Assembly: GCF_902833905.1 (NCBI RefSeq)
Contig: NZ_CADFGP010000023.1
Span: forward strand, 1 to 64,000
Source: Paraburkholderia tuberum STM678
GTDB taxonomy: Bacteria; Pseudomonadota; Gammaproteobacteria; Burkholderiales; Burkholderiaceae
Direction of reading: 5' to 3'
Length of the DNA stretch: 64,000 nt
Below the pieces are notes generated by a model. That model saw nothing but the letters and a program-made list of their open reading frames with translations. It did no database searches and was not told the origin of the DNA. A program made the position numbers and the translations under genes. Below are positions 53,684 through 63,557 of the stretch, one piece after another (the first letter of the stretch is position 1; every line of letters begins with the position of its first letter).

Positions 53684-54673
53684 TTGCAGAAAATCCTCGT
53701 TGCCCGTTCGATCTTTCCCGACGTGATCGACCGGCTCAAGCAGTACTTCGACGTCGACTGGAACGAGGGCGACGTGTTGCCCGCCGACGAACTGAAGCGC
53801 CGTCTCGCGGACAAGGACGGCGCGCTGACGGCCGGCGAGATGATCGACGCGGGCGTGCTCGCCGCGGCGCCGCGTCTGCGCGTCGTGTCGAACATGGCGG
53901 TCGGCTACAACAACTTCGACATGGCCGCGTTCAACGCGGCGAACGTACTCGGCACCAACACGCCGGACGTGCTGAACGAATCGACCGCCGATTTCGGCTG
54001 GGCGCTGATGATGGCCGCCGCGCGCCGCATCGCCGAATCGGAGCACTGGCTGCGCGCCGGACATTGGCAGAAGTGGAGCTACGATGGCTTCCTCGGCAGC
54101 GACCTATACGGTTCGACGCTCGGCGTGATCGGCATGGGCCGCATCGGCCAGGCGCTCGCGCGGCGCGCGCAGGGCTTCAACATGCGGGTCATCTATCACA
54201 ATCGCTCGCGCGTCGCGCCGCAAATCGAGGCCGAGCTGAACGCGGAGTACGTGTCGAAAGAGGATCTGCTGCGGCGCGCCGACCACGTCGTGCTGGTGCT
54301 GCCGTACAACAAAGGCAACCACCATACGATCGGCGCGGCCGAACTGGCGCTGATGAAGCCGAGCGCGACGCTCACCAACATCGCGCGCGGCGGCATCGTC
54401 GACGATGCGGCGTTGGCCGACGCGCTGCGTGACAGGCGCATCGCGGCGGCCGGTCTGGACGTGTTCGAAGGCGAGCCGCAGCTGCACCCGGCGCTGCTGA
54501 ACGTGCCGAACGTCGTGCTGACGCCGCACATCGCGAGCGCGACCGAAACCACGCGCCGCGCCATGGCGAATCTCGCCGCGGACAACCTGATCGCCGGCCT
54601 CGGCGCAGGACCGCGCGCCGGTCAGCCGCCGAATCCGATCAACCCCGACGTGATCGGCAAGGCGCGTTCATGA
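53684..54673 (+). CDS. 2-hydroxyacid dehydrogenase (glyoxylate/hydroxypyruvate reductase type)
   Basis: A 329-residue NAD(P)-dependent D-2-hydroxyacid dehydrogenase. It has VSNMAVGYNNFD, the dinucleotide motif LGVIGMGRIGQALARRA, the catalytic Arg in NIARGGIVDD, the Glu in LDVFEGEP and the His in LTPHIASAT. It resembles GhrB and gluconate 2-dehydrogenase. The start is TTG with GGAG eight bases before. It overlaps rmuC by four bases (ATGA). Confidence 0.92.
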   Translation: MQKILVARSIFPDVIDRLKQYFDVDWNEGDVLPADELKRRLADKDGALTAGEMIDAGVLAAAPRLRVVSNMAVGYNNFDMAAFNAANVLGTNTPDVLNESTADFGWALMMAAARRIAESEHWLRAGHWQKWSYDGFLGSDLYGSTLGVIGMGRIGQALARRAQGFNMRVIYHNRSRVAPQIEAELNAEYVSKEDLLRRADHVVLVLPYNKGNHHTIGAAELALMKPSATLTNIARGGIVDDAALADALRDRRIAAAGLDVFEGEPQLHPALLNVPNVVLTPHIASATETTRRAMANLAADNLIAGLGAGPRAGQPPNPINPDVIGKARS

Positions 54674-56118
54674 CAATGATTCTGGTGGCGGCCGTCGCGG
54701 TGCTGGCGGTTGCCCTCGTGATCGCACTCGCCTTGCTGCTACGCGGTCACGACCGCCCGGAGCAGCGCGAACAGTTCGAGATGCTGAACGAACGCGTCGA
54801 TGCCGTCGTCGACGCGCAGGCGCATACCGCCGAGCGGCTCGAGCGGCAACTGCGCAACGACATCGCCGAGACCGCGCGCGTGTCGCGCACCGAGCAAAGC
54901 AGCAGCTTCGCGCATTTTCAGCAGACGCTCGCCGCGCAGTTCAGCAGCATGACGACGGTGCAGGGCGGCAAGATCGACGGCTTCGCGCAACAGCTCGACG
55001 CCGTGCGTCACAGCCTGCAGGCACAGGCGCAGCAGGCGCGCGACGAGCAGGGCCGCTCGCTGAAGCAGTTCGGCGACACGCTGAGCCTGCAACTCGGGCA
55101 ACTTACCGAGGCGAACGACCGGCGCTTCGCCGAAGTGCGCGCGACGATCGAGCAGCGTCTGAAGGACATCGAGGCGAACAACGCGACGCGGCTCGAGGAA
55201 ATGCGCCGCACCGTGGACGAAAAACTGCACGCAACGCTTGAGCAGCGTCTCGGCGAGTCGTTCAAGCTCGTGTCCGACCGGCTCGAACAGGTGCATCGCG
55301 GCCTCGGTGAAATGCAGACGCTGGCGGCCGGCGTCGGCGATCTGAAGCGCGTGCTGACCAACGTGAAGACGCGCGGCACGTGGGGCGAAGTGCAGCTCGA
55401 AGCCTTGCTCGAACAAGTGCTGACCGTCGATCAATACGCGAAGAACGTCGCGACGGTGCCGAAGAGCGCCGATCGCGTGGAGTTCGCGATTCGTCTGCCG
55501 GGGCGGCCGGAGCCCGGCGGCGCGAATACGCCGGTATGGCTACCGATCGACGCCAAATTCCCGCGCGAGGACTACGAGCGGCTGATCGAAGCGCAGGAGC
55601 GCGCCGATCCGGTCGCGGTCGAGGAAGCATCGCGCGCGCTCGAAGTGCGAATTCGCGCGGAGGCGCGCACGATCGCGGAGAAGTACGTGGCGCCGCCGCA
55701 TACGACCGACTTCGCGCTGCTGTTCCTGCCGACCGAAGGCCTGTACGCGGAAGTGCTGCGCCGACCGGGACTCACGGATCTGCTGCAGCGGGACTATCGC
55801 GTGACGATTGCGGGGCCGACCACGCTGACCGCGTTGCTCAATAGTCTGCAGATGGGTTTCCGCACGCTCGCGATCGAAAAGCGTTCGAGCGAGGTGTGGC
55901 AGGTACTCGGCGCGGTGAAGACGGAGTTCGGCAAATTCGGCGACGTGCTCGCGAAGACCAAGGCGCAGCTCGAAACCGTCACGCGTTCGATTGAGGCCGC
56001 GGAAACGCGCACGCGCATGATGAACCGCAAGCTGCGCGACGTCGAGGCGTTACCGGGCGACGAGGCGAGCGGGTTGCTCGGCGATGCGCTGTCGAATGTG
56101 GAGCCTGATGAGCAATGA
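54670..56118 (+). CDS. rmuC: DNA recombination protein RmuC homologue
   Basis: A 482-residue protein that limits recombination at inverted repeats. It has one N-terminal membrane segment (ILVAAVAVLAVALVIALALLL), a long coiled coil (about 30-220) and the RmuC nuclease-like domain: LKRVLTNVKTRGTWGEVQLEALLEQVL, LPIDAKFPREDYERL, LLFLPTEGLYAEVLRRPGL and NSLQMGFRTLAIEKRSSEVWQVL. It overlaps the preceding dehydrogenase gene. Confidence 0.94.
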   Translation: MTMILVAAVAVLAVALVIALALLLRGHDRPEQREQFEMLNERVDAVVDAQAHTAERLERQLRNDIAETARVSRTEQSSSFAHFQQTLAAQFSSMTTVQGGKIDGFAQQLDAVRHSLQAQAQQARDEQGRSLKQFGDTLSLQLGQLTEANDRRFAEVRATIEQRLKDIEANNATRLEEMRRTVDEKLHATLEQRLGESFKLVSDRLEQVHRGLGEMQTLAAGVGDLKRVLTNVKTRGTWGEVQLEALLEQVLTVDQYAKNVATVPKSADRVEFAIRLPGRPEPGGANTPVWLPIDAKFPREDYERLIEAQERADPVAVEEASRALEVRIRAEARTIAEKYVAPPHTTDFALLFLPTEGLYAEVLRRPGLTDLLQRDYRVTIAGPTTLTALLNSLQMGFRTLAIEKRSSEVWQVLGAVKTEFGKFGDVLAKTKAQLETVTRSIEAAETRTRMMNRKLRDVEALPGDEASGLLGDALSNVEPDEQ

Positions 56119-56136
56119 GGGGCGAGGCACTGGAAT

Positions 56137-56619
56137 TCACGCCCTTGCAGCCAGCCGCGCCAGCGCATCGCCCGTCACGCGCACGACGCGCCAGTCCGGC
56201 AACACCGTCGCCCCCATCTTCTGATAGAAGCTGATCGCCGGCTGATTCCAGTCGAGCACGGTCCACTCGAAGCGCGCGCATTGCCGCTCCACCGCCAGTG
56301 CCGCGACGTGTCGCAGAAGCGCGGTGCCGAGCCCGCTGCCCCGCTGCGCGGGCTGCACGTAGACGTCTTCGAGATAGAGCCCGCGGCGGCCCGCGAAGCT
56401 CGAAAAATTGTGGAAGAACAGTGCATAGCCCACGATGCTCCCCGCGTCTTCGGCAACCAGCGCTTCGATCGACGGCCGCGCGCCGAACAGCGCGTCGCGC
56501 AGGCTATGTTCCGTCGCGACGAAGATGTGCGTGAGGTTCTCGAACTGCGCGAGTTCGTAGGTGAGCGCGAAGATCGCGCCGGTATCCGCGGGCTTGGCGG
56601 CGCGGATCGTCGCGGGCAT
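56137..56619 (-). CDS. GNAT-family N-acetyltransferase
   Basis: A 160-residue acetyltransferase with the GNAT acetyl-CoA motif VQPAQRGSGLGTALLRHVA (89-107) and the C-terminal block RFEWTVLDWNQPAISFYQKMGA (116-137). The pattern LEDVYVQP and WNQPAISFY resembles spermidine/diamine acetyltransferases, so a polyamine substrate is possible. Its start overlaps the small membrane protein gene (TAATG). Confidence 0.92.
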   Translation of the reverse strand: MPATIRAAKPADTGAIFALTYELAQFENLTHIFVATEHSLRDALFGARPSIEALVAEDAGSIVGYALFFHNFSSFAGRRGLYLEDVYVQPAQRGSGLGTALLRHVAALAVERQCARFEWTVLDWNQPAISFYQKMGATVLPDWRVVRVTGDALARLAARA

Positions 56620-56894
56620 TACGCTTCTTCCGGTGCGTCGGCCAGATGGATTTCGATACCACCGAAGCGCGACGCGACCCAGTTGTAGGCGTGGCACGCG
56701 ATCCACAACAGCACGAAGCCGAGGATCGCGTTCAGCAGCAGCGCGCTGAACACCGTGCTCAGCTCGACCGAGCCATAGCGCACGAACGCGACCACCACGC
56801 CGAGCAGCACGATCGGCACCGAGAACGTCAGATACACGAGGATCAGCGCTTTGGCCGTCTGTCCTGGTGCGATGAACGAGATCTGTTTTTTCAT
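56619..56894 (-). CDS. Small membrane protein, 91 residues
   Basis: A short protein with two hydrophobic segments, ALILVYLTFSVPIVLLGVVVAFV and VFSALLLNAILGFVLLWIACHAYNWVA, and an acidic tail. I do not recognise it beyond a resemblance to DUF3566-like proteins. It shares one base with the GNAT gene, so the two are cotranslated. Confidence 0.8.
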   Translation of the reverse strand: MKKQISFIAPGQTAKALILVYLTFSVPIVLLGVVVAFVRYGSVELSTVFSALLLNAILGFVLLWIACHAYNWVASRFGGIEIHLADAPEEA

Positions 56895-56996
56895 GTAAGT
56901 CAAACCCGTGTGTGTCGTAGTAGTGATAGTGGGTGGCGTGTCGATGAAGTGCTGCTGTGGTGCCGATGTCGTGCGATCGATGCGCCGCCTGGAACG

Positions 56997-58313
56997 TCAG
57001 ATGAGACCGTCGAACAGCATGATCGACACGCGATCGCCGACGTCGATGTCGCCCTCGTCGTGGCCGAGCACGATGAAGCAGTTCGCTTCGCTCATCGAGC
57101 TCAGCACGCCTGAGCTTTGCGACCCGGTCGGGCTCACATGCCAGTGTCCGTGCGCGTCCTGTTCGGCGATGCCGCGCTGGAATTCGGTGCGGCCCGCGCG
57201 CTTGCCCACCGCCACGCGGCTCGTCGCGTGAATCACCGGCAGCGGCCGCGGCGTCGCGCCGGCCATCAGCAGCAGCGCTTCGCGCACGATCTGATAGAAC
57301 GTCACCATCACGGCGACCGGGTTGCCGGGCAGGCCGAAGAATAGCGCAGGTTTGCCGAGCCCGGGCTGTGCGCCGGACCACAGGCGGCCGAACGCGAGCG
57401 GCCGGCCGGGGCGCATCGCGAGACTCCAGAAGGCGACGTCGCCGAAGGTCTGTAGCAGCTGCTTCGTGAAGTCCGCTTCGCCCACCGACACGCCGCCCGA
57501 AGTCAGCACCACGTCGGCGTTGGCCGCGGCACTGCGCAGCGCGGCTTCGAGCGCGGCCGGCTCGTCACGCACGACGCCGAGATCGAGCGCGTCGACGTTC
57601 AGGTGCCGCAGCATCGCAAACAGCGTGTAGCGGTTGCTGTCGTAGACCGAGCCCGCGTCGAGCGGCTCGCCGAGCGAGCGCAGTTCGTCGCCGGTCGAAA
57701 AGAACGCGACGCGCAAACGCCGCCGCACGCTGACTTCGCCAATGCCGAGCGACGCGAGCAGGCCGAGGTCCGACGCGCGCACGATGCGGCCGGCATGCAG
57801 CGCGACGTGGCCGCGCGCGAGATCTTCGCCGGCGCGGCGGCGGTTCGCACCCGCCGCCGCCGCGCTGGCGGCGAAGCGGATCGAGGTGGAATCCGCACCG
57901 TCGCGCTCCACCTGTTCCTGCGGCACGACGGTGTCGCAACCGGCAGGCATGCAGGCGCCCGTCATCACGCGCACGCACTGGTTCGCCGCGACGCGGCCCG
58001 CGAACGGATGACCGGCGAGCGCCTTGCCGGCGACCGTCAGCTCGACGCTGTCCGCGCCGCCTCGCATAGCGGCCGCGAGCGCCGCGTGATTGAACGCATA
58101 GCCGTCCATCGCGGAGTTGTCGTGCGCGGGCACGTCGATCGGCGACACGATGTCGGCGGCTAGCACGCGGTCGAGTGCATCGCGCAACGCCAGGCGCTCG
58201 ACGGCCGCGACCGGCGTCGCCCACTGCCGGACGATCGCCTGAGCGGCCGGGACGGGTAGCGCATGAGGATCGTACTGCGCGACGCAGCGGGAAAAGTCGT
58301 TGAGCGTGGTCAT
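56997..58313 (-). CDS. moeA: Molybdopterin molybdenumtransferase
   Basis: Inserts molybdate into adenylated molybdopterin. The 438-residue product has LRDALDRVLAADIVSPIDVPAHDNSAMDGYA near the N terminus, RVMTGACMPAGCDTVVPQE, FFSTGDEL, YDSNRY and VLTSGGVSVGEADFTKQLL, then the FFGLPGNPVAVMVTF loop. Longer in-frame starts carry no conserved sequence. It follows mobA by 61 bases in a minus-strand Mo-cofactor set. Confidence 0.96.
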   Translation of the reverse strand: MTTLNDFSRCVAQYDPHALPVPAAQAIVRQWATPVAAVERLALRDALDRVLAADIVSPIDVPAHDNSAMDGYAFNHAALAAAMRGGADSVELTVAGKALAGHPFAGRVAANQCVRVMTGACMPAGCDTVVPQEQVERDGADSTSIRFAASAAAAGANRRRAGEDLARGHVALHAGRIVRASDLGLLASLGIGEVSVRRRLRVAFFSTGDELRSLGEPLDAGSVYDSNRYTLFAMLRHLNVDALDLGVVRDEPAALEAALRSAAANADVVLTSGGVSVGEADFTKQLLQTFGDVAFWSLAMRPGRPLAFGRLWSGAQPGLGKPALFFGLPGNPVAVMVTFYQIVREALLLMAGATPRPLPVIHATSRVAVGKRAGRTEFQRGIAEQDAHGHWHVSPTGSQSSGVLSSMSEANCFIVLGHDEGDIDVGDRVSIMLFDGLI

Positions 58314-58374
58314 GAATGGCTGGGCGTCGCGACCGGTGATGGGCGCGGCTGTTGCCGTGCGGCCGGAGCGGATG

Positions 58375-59001
58375 TCAGCCGGGGCCCCGATTGCGTTCGA
58401 GGTCGGCGAGTTCTTGTAACGAGTTGGCATTGTAGAACGCGCGCTCGTCGGCAAAGACGACTTCGACCGTCTTGTGGCGCGCGTACCACGCGCGGACCTT
58501 GCGCTCGCCGGAGGCCAGAAACGCGGCCAGGTCGTCCGCGACGGCGGTGCGCATCAGCGCGAATACCGGGTGCAGGGAGGTTTCTCCACCGGTGTCGACG
58601 GTGGTGACCGTTGCGATGTCGGCGTGGTTCGCGTCGAGCGCATCCGCGAGGCGCGCGGCGAGGTCGGCCGGTAGCCACGGCGAATCGCAGGGCGCGCTCA
58701 GCAGGTACGCCGTGCCGGCGGCGCGCAGTCCGGCGAGCATGCCGGCGAGCGGGCCGGGAAAGTCGGGGAGGGTGTCGGCGACGAGCGTTGCGCGATATGG
58801 CGCGCCGAGCGCCGCATAGGTGTCGGGATGGCGGTTCGCGCTGATCATCAGCGGGCCGGTCTGCGGCGCGAGGCGCCGCAGCACGTGAGCGGCGAGCGGT
58901 TCGCCGTGCAGCGGCTGCAACCCCTTGTCGACGCCGCCCATGCGCGTGCCGCGCCCGCCCGCGAGCACGAGGCCAGTGATCTGTTCGCGGGGGATGGACA
59001 T
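58375..59001 (-). CDS. mobA: Molybdenum cofactor guanylyltransferase
   Basis: Attaches GMP to Mo-molybdopterin to make the dinucleotide cofactor used by DMSO reductase-type enzymes. The 208-residue product has the GTP-binding motif LAGGRGTRMGGVDKGL at 13-28, PLAGMLAGLRA and APCDSPWLPADLA. It follows moaA by 11 bases. Confidence 0.95.
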   Translation of the reverse strand: MSIPREQITGLVLAGGRGTRMGGVDKGLQPLHGEPLAAHVLRRLAPQTGPLMISANRHPDTYAALGAPYRATLVADTLPDFPGPLAGMLAGLRAAGTAYLLSAPCDSPWLPADLAARLADALDANHADIATVTTVDTGGETSLHPVFALMRTAVADDLAAFLASGERKVRAWYARHKTVEVVFADERAFYNANSLQELADLERNRGPG

Positions 59002-59012
59002 GCGTCGGCCGC

Positions 59013-60122
59013 TCAGCCGCCGATGTAGGACATTTCCACGCGACGCTTGGCCGGCTCGCCCTGATCGGCCGGCTGGCTGCCGCGCAGCTGCGAGTAGCGG
59101 TCGCCGCGGCCCTGCCAGATTTCGGCGATGGCGGTGGCGATCCCGGCATCGCTCGCACCGCCGCGCAACAGCGCGCGCAAGTCATGTCCGGTCGATGCGA
59201 ACAGGCACAGGTATAGCTTGCCCTCGGTCGACAAACGCGCGCGCGTGCAATTGCCGCAGAACGCGCGGGTGACGCTCGAAATGACGCCGATCTCGCCGCC
59301 GCCGTCGACATAACCCCAGCGTTGCGCAGTTTCGGCGGCGCTGTGCGCTTCGAGCGGCACCAGCGGGAAATGCTCGGCGATGCGCGTGACGACCTCGGCG
59401 GAAGGCAGCACTTCGGTCATGTTCCAGCCGTTCGAGGTGCCGACGTCCATGTACTCGATGAAGCGCAGCACCGCGCCCGTGCCTTTGAAATGACGCGCCA
59501 TGGGGACGATTTCGCCGTCGTTGGTACCGCGTTTGACGACCATGTTTACTTTGACCGGCGCGAGTCCGACCGCGTGCGCGGCGGCGATGCCGTCGAGCAC
59601 GTCGGCGACCGCGAAGTCGGCGTCGTTCATGCGGCGGAACAGCGCGTCGTCGAGCGCATCGAGGCTGACGGTCACGCGCGTGAGGCCGGCGTCCTTCAGG
59701 CTGCGCGCCTTGCGCGCGAGCAGCGAGCCGTTGGTGGTCAGCGTGAGATCGAGCGGACGGCCCGCGGGCGTGGTCAACCGGGCGAGCCGGTCGACCAGGA
59801 ATTCGAGGTTTTTGCGCAGTAGCGGCTCGCCGCCGGTCAGGCGAATTTTCTCGACGCCATGCGCGACGAACAACTGCGCGAGCCGCTCGATCTCCTCGAA
59901 ACTCAACAACGCGCTGTGCGGCAGGAAAGCATAGTCCTTGTCGAACACGGCGCGCGGCATGCAATACACGCAGCGGAAGTTGCAGCGGTCCGTCACCGAG
60001 ATGCGCAGATCGTGCAGCGGACGCGCGAGCGCATCGTGCAGCACGCCGCTAGGTGTCTGCACTGGGCCGGTGATGACCGGCGCCGCGCTGAGATCGGCAA
60101 CAGGGATGATGCGTCGTGACAT
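59013..60122 (-). CDS. moaA: GTP 3',8-cyclase
   Basis: A radical SAM enzyme for the first step of molybdopterin synthesis. The 369-residue product has CNFRCVYC at 47-54, the second-cluster region FCGNCTRARLSTEGKLYLCLF near residue 290, and the C-terminal double Gly (SYIGG) that is required for activity in this family. It is the first gene of moaA-mobA-moeA. Confidence 0.97.
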   Translation of the reverse strand: MSRRIIPVADLSAAPVITGPVQTPSGVLHDALARPLHDLRISVTDRCNFRCVYCMPRAVFDKDYAFLPHSALLSFEEIERLAQLFVAHGVEKIRLTGGEPLLRKNLEFLVDRLARLTTPAGRPLDLTLTTNGSLLARKARSLKDAGLTRVTVSLDALDDALFRRMNDADFAVADVLDGIAAAHAVGLAPVKVNMVVKRGTNDGEIVPMARHFKGTGAVLRFIEYMDVGTSNGWNMTEVLPSAEVVTRIAEHFPLVPLEAHSAAETAQRWGYVDGGGEIGVISSVTRAFCGNCTRARLSTEGKLYLCLFASTGHDLRALLRGGASDAGIATAIAEIWQGRGDRYSQLRGSQPADQGEPAKRRVEMSYIGG

Positions 60123-60271
60123 GAAATGGTTCGTCAGGTGCTTTAACGGACGGGGATGATTTGATTCTATCGGAAATGCCGGTGGCGGCAGATGCGCGAC
60201 GGACGTTGTGGGGGTATACGGGGAGCGGCGCGGCTCGCGGCGCGGCGCGCGGCGACAAACGACCGCCTAAA

Positions 60272-60303
60272 GAAAAAGCCCGCCGGAAAGGGCGGGCTTT
60301 TTC
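60272..60303. terminator. Bidirectional terminator after rne
   Basis: AAAAGCCCGCC and GGCGGGCTTTT form an 11-base perfect stem with a five-to-six-base loop and T tracts on both strands. It lies 17 bases past the rne stop and can also end transcription entering from the left. Confidence 0.92.
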
Positions 60304-60320
60304 ACGAACAACGACGCGGC

Positions 60321-63300
60321 TTACTGCGGATGCTTGATCGTTTCGACCTGTTGCATCGGCGCGTGGTCGTCTGGCGGCAGCGCCTTGCGCTCACGGATCA
60401 CGCGCGGCGGCTTGACGGTCTGCGCCGCCGCTTCCTGCGCGGCACGCAGCTTGTCGGCGTCAGTGTTCACCCAGACCAGGCCAGCCTGCTCGAGGACCGG
60501 CTGCAAGGCGTCGGCCGACGCGGCGGCGGGGGCTGCGCTGCGGACGGGGGCCGGCTGCGGGGCCGCGGCGACGGGCGCCGGTTCGACCGCGGCCGGTTCC
60601 GATGCGACGACCGGTTGCGGCTCGACGATTTCGGCCTGCGGTGCCGGCACGGCTGCCGGCGCCTCGACGATCGTGGCCGGAGCCGCGGTGTCGAGCGCAG
60701 CCGGGACGGCTCGCGGTTCGGTCGGGACGGTCGGCTGCACTTCCAGGGCCGGCTCGACTGCCGGGGATCCGGCACGCGCGGCGGATTCGACCGAAGCGGC
60801 CGGCGTAACCGGTTCGCTCGCGGCCGACGCGGCTTGCTCTGCCTGCGCTGGCGCTTCGATAGCCGGCTCCGCCGCCACGGGTTCGATCGACGCCGCCGGG
60901 GCCTCTTCGACCGGCACGACCTTTTCGGTCTTCGCGGCATTTTCCGCGGCGAGAGCCGGCGTTTCGGCTGCCGCATGCAGTTCGGCCACGACGGCGCTTT
61001 CCGTTGCGACAGCGGCGACCACCACTTCGACCGGGGTCACTTCCTTCGCTTCGCTGGCTGCAGGCGTGTGCTCGACCGGCTGCTGGGTGCGCACCGGCGC
61101 TTCGTCGCTGGCGGCAACGTTGTCGCCTTCTGCTTCCGCGACATCCGCCGCGAGATTGCCATTCACGTCCTCTTCACGCTCGCGACGACCACCACGACGG
61201 CCACGGCGGCGACGACGACGCTCTTCGCCGTCACGTGCGACTGTTTCCTGATCGACCGGCACGCCGTTTTCACCCGCTGCGGCGCGGTTGCGCGCCAGTT
61301 CGTCGGCAGCTTGCGTGTCGGTTTGCGTCAGCGCCGAGGCGACTTCCGCCTGCGGCTTGCGACGCTCGCCACGCTCGACGCGTTCAGCGCGCTCGCCACG
61401 CTCGCGACGCTCACCGCGTGCCGTGCCTTCGACGGCTTCCGCGCGCTCGGCGCCGCGGGTGTCGCGTTCGCGAGCCTCGCGCGGTTCACGCGCTTCACGC
61501 GGCTCGCGAGCCTCACGCGGTTCACGGCCTTCACGGGCCTCACGCGGTTCGCGTTGCTCACGCGGCGCGCGCGGTTCGCGGCCCTCGCGTGCCTCGCGGC
61601 CTTCGCGTTCCTCGCGACGCGGCGACGGCTGCTGACCTTGCGCCTGACGGCCGCCGGTCACGCCTTCGCCACGCGCTGCCGCGTCGCGACCGCCGGCGCC
61701 GCCACGGCGATTGCGGTTTCGATCGCCGCCGCGCTCGCCCGTGCGCTCACCGCGCTCGGTGCGTTCACCGCGTTGCGGACGGGCCTGCTTGTCGGTGGTG
61801 GCCGGCGCCGCAGGTGCCGGAACAGCCGGCTGCATGCCGAACAGATTCTTCAGCCAGCCGATGAAGCCGCCACTGGCCGGCGTCACCGCGACCGGAGCGG
61901 GGATGGCCGCCGGGCGGGCCGGCGCGCTCGGAGCCGGCTTCTCGGGCGTGATGCCCTTGACCGCCGCTTCCTGCTTCGGCTTCACTTCCTCAGCGCGCTT
62001 GCTGTAGCCGGTTTCCGATTCGAGTTCGCGGGCCGCTTCTTCGGCCATCTTCCACGATGCGCGCGGCTCGTCGAGGCGCGCGTCGTCGTGACGCAGACGC
62101 TCGAGCTTGTAGTGCGGCGTGTCGAGGTGCTTATTCGGGATCAGCACGACGTTGACCTTGAAACGCGACTCGATCTTGTTGATTTCGGCGCGCTTCTCGT
62201 TCAACAGGAAGGCGGTCACTTCGACCGGCACCTGGCAGTGGATCGCCGCGGTGTTTTCCTTCATCGCTTCTTCCTGAATGATCCGCAGCACTTGCAGCGC
62301 GGACGATTCGGTATCGCGGATGTGGCCCGTGCCGTTACAGCGCGGACACGTGACGTGGCTGCCTTCCGACAGCGCCGGACGCAGACGCTGACGCGACAGC
62401 TCCATGAGGCCGAAGCGCGAGATCTTGCCCATCTGGACGCGGGCGCGGTCGTGCTTCAGCGCGTCTTTCAGGCGCTGTTCGACTTCGCGCTGGCTCTTGG
62501 CCGATTCCATGTCGATGAAGTCGATCACGATCAGGCCGCCCAGGTCGCGCAGACGCAGCTGGCGAGCGACTTCGTCGGCGGCTTCGAGGTTCGTGCGCGC
62601 GGCCGTTTCCTCGATGTCCGCGCCTTTGGTGGCGCGCGCCGAGTTCACGTCGATCGCGACGAGCGCTTCGGTGTGATCGATGACGATCGCGCCGCCCGAC
62701 GGCAGCGGCACGGTGCGTGAGTACGCGGTTTCGATCTGGTGCTCGATCTGGAAGCGCGAGAAGAGCGGCACGTCGTCGTGGTAGCGCTTTACCTTGCCGA
62801 CGTTGTCCGGCATCACGATGTCCATGAAGGCGCGGGCCTGGTCATGGATTTCGGTCGTGTCGATCAGGATTTCGCCGATATCGGGCTGGAAGTAGTCGCG
62901 AATCGCGCGGATCACGAGGCTCGATTCGAGATAGATCAGCATCGGCTGGCCGGCCGTGCCACTTTGCGACGCGGCTTCGATTGCGCGCCACAGCTGCATC
63001 AGGTAGTTCAGGTCCCACTGCAGCTCTTCGGCGCTGCGGCCGATGCCGGCCGTGCGCGCGATGATGCTCATGCCTTCCGGCAGTTGCAGCTGCGCCATGG
63101 TTTCGCGCAGTTCCTGACGGTCGTCGCCTTCGATCCGGCGCGACACGCCGCCGCCGCGCGGGTTGTTCGGCATCAGCACCAGATAGCGGCCGGCGAGCGA
63201 GATGAACGTGGTCAAGGCTGCGCCCTTGTTGCCGCGTTCTTCCTTTTCGACCTGGACGATCAGTTCCTGACCTTCCTTCAATGCGTCCTGAATGCGTGCG

Positions 63301-63557
63301 GAACGCATGTCGACGCCGTCGCGGAAGTACTGGCGGGCGACTTCCTTGAACGGCAGGAAGCCGTGACGGTCTTCGCCGTAGTTGACGAAGCAGGCCTCGA
63401 GCGACGGCTCGATGCGCGTGATGATGCCCTTGTAAATATTGCCTTTGCGCTGTTCGCGACCGGCGGTTTCGATATCGATGTCGATGAGTTTTTGCCCATC
63501 GACGATGGCGACGCGCAGCTCTTCCTGCTGCGTCGCGTTGAACAACATTCGTTTCAT
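60321..63557 (-). CDS. rne: Ribonuclease E
   Basis: The 1078-residue endonuclease that organises the RNA degradosome (E. coli 1061). The catalytic half matches E. coli numbering exactly: S1 domain at about 36-125, metal ligands Asp303 (AIDVNSARAT) and Asp346 (GGLIVIDFIDM), and the zinc-link CPRC at 404-407. The C-terminal half (from about residue 520) is low-complexity: Arg/Gly/Glu tracts and then Ala/Pro/Glu/Val-rich sequence. The start MKRMLFNATQ is conserved; a longer open frame upstream lies in the leader. Confidence 0.97.
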   Translation of the reverse strand: MKRMLFNATQQEELRVAIVDGQKLIDIDIETAGREQRKGNIYKGIITRIEPSLEACFVNYGEDRHGFLPFKEVARQYFRDGVDMRSARIQDALKEGQELIVQVEKEERGNKGAALTTFISLAGRYLVLMPNNPRGGGVSRRIEGDDRQELRETMAQLQLPEGMSIIARTAGIGRSAEELQWDLNYLMQLWRAIEAASQSGTAGQPMLIYLESSLVIRAIRDYFQPDIGEILIDTTEIHDQARAFMDIVMPDNVGKVKRYHDDVPLFSRFQIEHQIETAYSRTVPLPSGGAIVIDHTEALVAIDVNSARATKGADIEETAARTNLEAADEVARQLRLRDLGGLIVIDFIDMESAKSQREVEQRLKDALKHDRARVQMGKISRFGLMELSRQRLRPALSEGSHVTCPRCNGTGHIRDTESSALQVLRIIQEEAMKENTAAIHCQVPVEVTAFLLNEKRAEINKIESRFKVNVVLIPNKHLDTPHYKLERLRHDDARLDEPRASWKMAEEAARELESETGYSKRAEEVKPKQEAAVKGITPEKPAPSAPARPAAIPAPVAVTPASGGFIGWLKNLFGMQPAVPAPAAPATTDKQARPQRGERTERGERTGERGGDRNRNRRGGAGGRDAAARGEGVTGGRQAQGQQPSPRREEREGREAREGREPRAPREQREPREAREGREPREAREPREAREPREARERDTRGAERAEAVEGTARGERRERGERAERVERGERRKPQAEVASALTQTDTQAADELARNRAAAGENGVPVDQETVARDGEERRRRRRGRRGGRREREEDVNGNLAADVAEAEGDNVAASDEAPVRTQQPVEHTPAASEAKEVTPVEVVVAAVATESAVVAELHAAAETPALAAENAAKTEKVVPVEEAPAASIEPVAAEPAIEAPAQAEQAASAASEPVTPAASVESAARAGSPAVEPALEVQPTVPTEPRAVPAALDTAAPATIVEAPAAVPAPQAEIVEPQPVVASEPAAVEPAPVAAAPQPAPVRSAAPAAASADALQPVLEQAGLVWVNTDADKLRAAQEAAAQTVKPPRVIRERKALPPDDHAPMQQVETIKHPQ
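61485..61610. repeat. Short tandem repeat tract inside rne
   Basis: The codons for the REPREAREG-type stretch of RNase E repeat as a degenerate 9-15 base unit, visible as CACGCGGTTCACG and CGCGAGCCTCACGCGG variants. Such tracts in the degradosome scaffold change length easily between strains. Confidence 0.6.

Noticed and set aside
61328..61760. Tandem repeats in rne as a possible CRISPR array
   Set aside because: Units are 9-15 bases, degenerate, in phase with the reading frame and without unique spacers.
60192..62720. An 842-codon plus-strand frame opposite rne
   Set aside because: Composition is Arg/Gly/Phe/Ala-repetitive and mirrors the low-complexity RNase E tail. It has no start site or family motif, whereas rne is certain.
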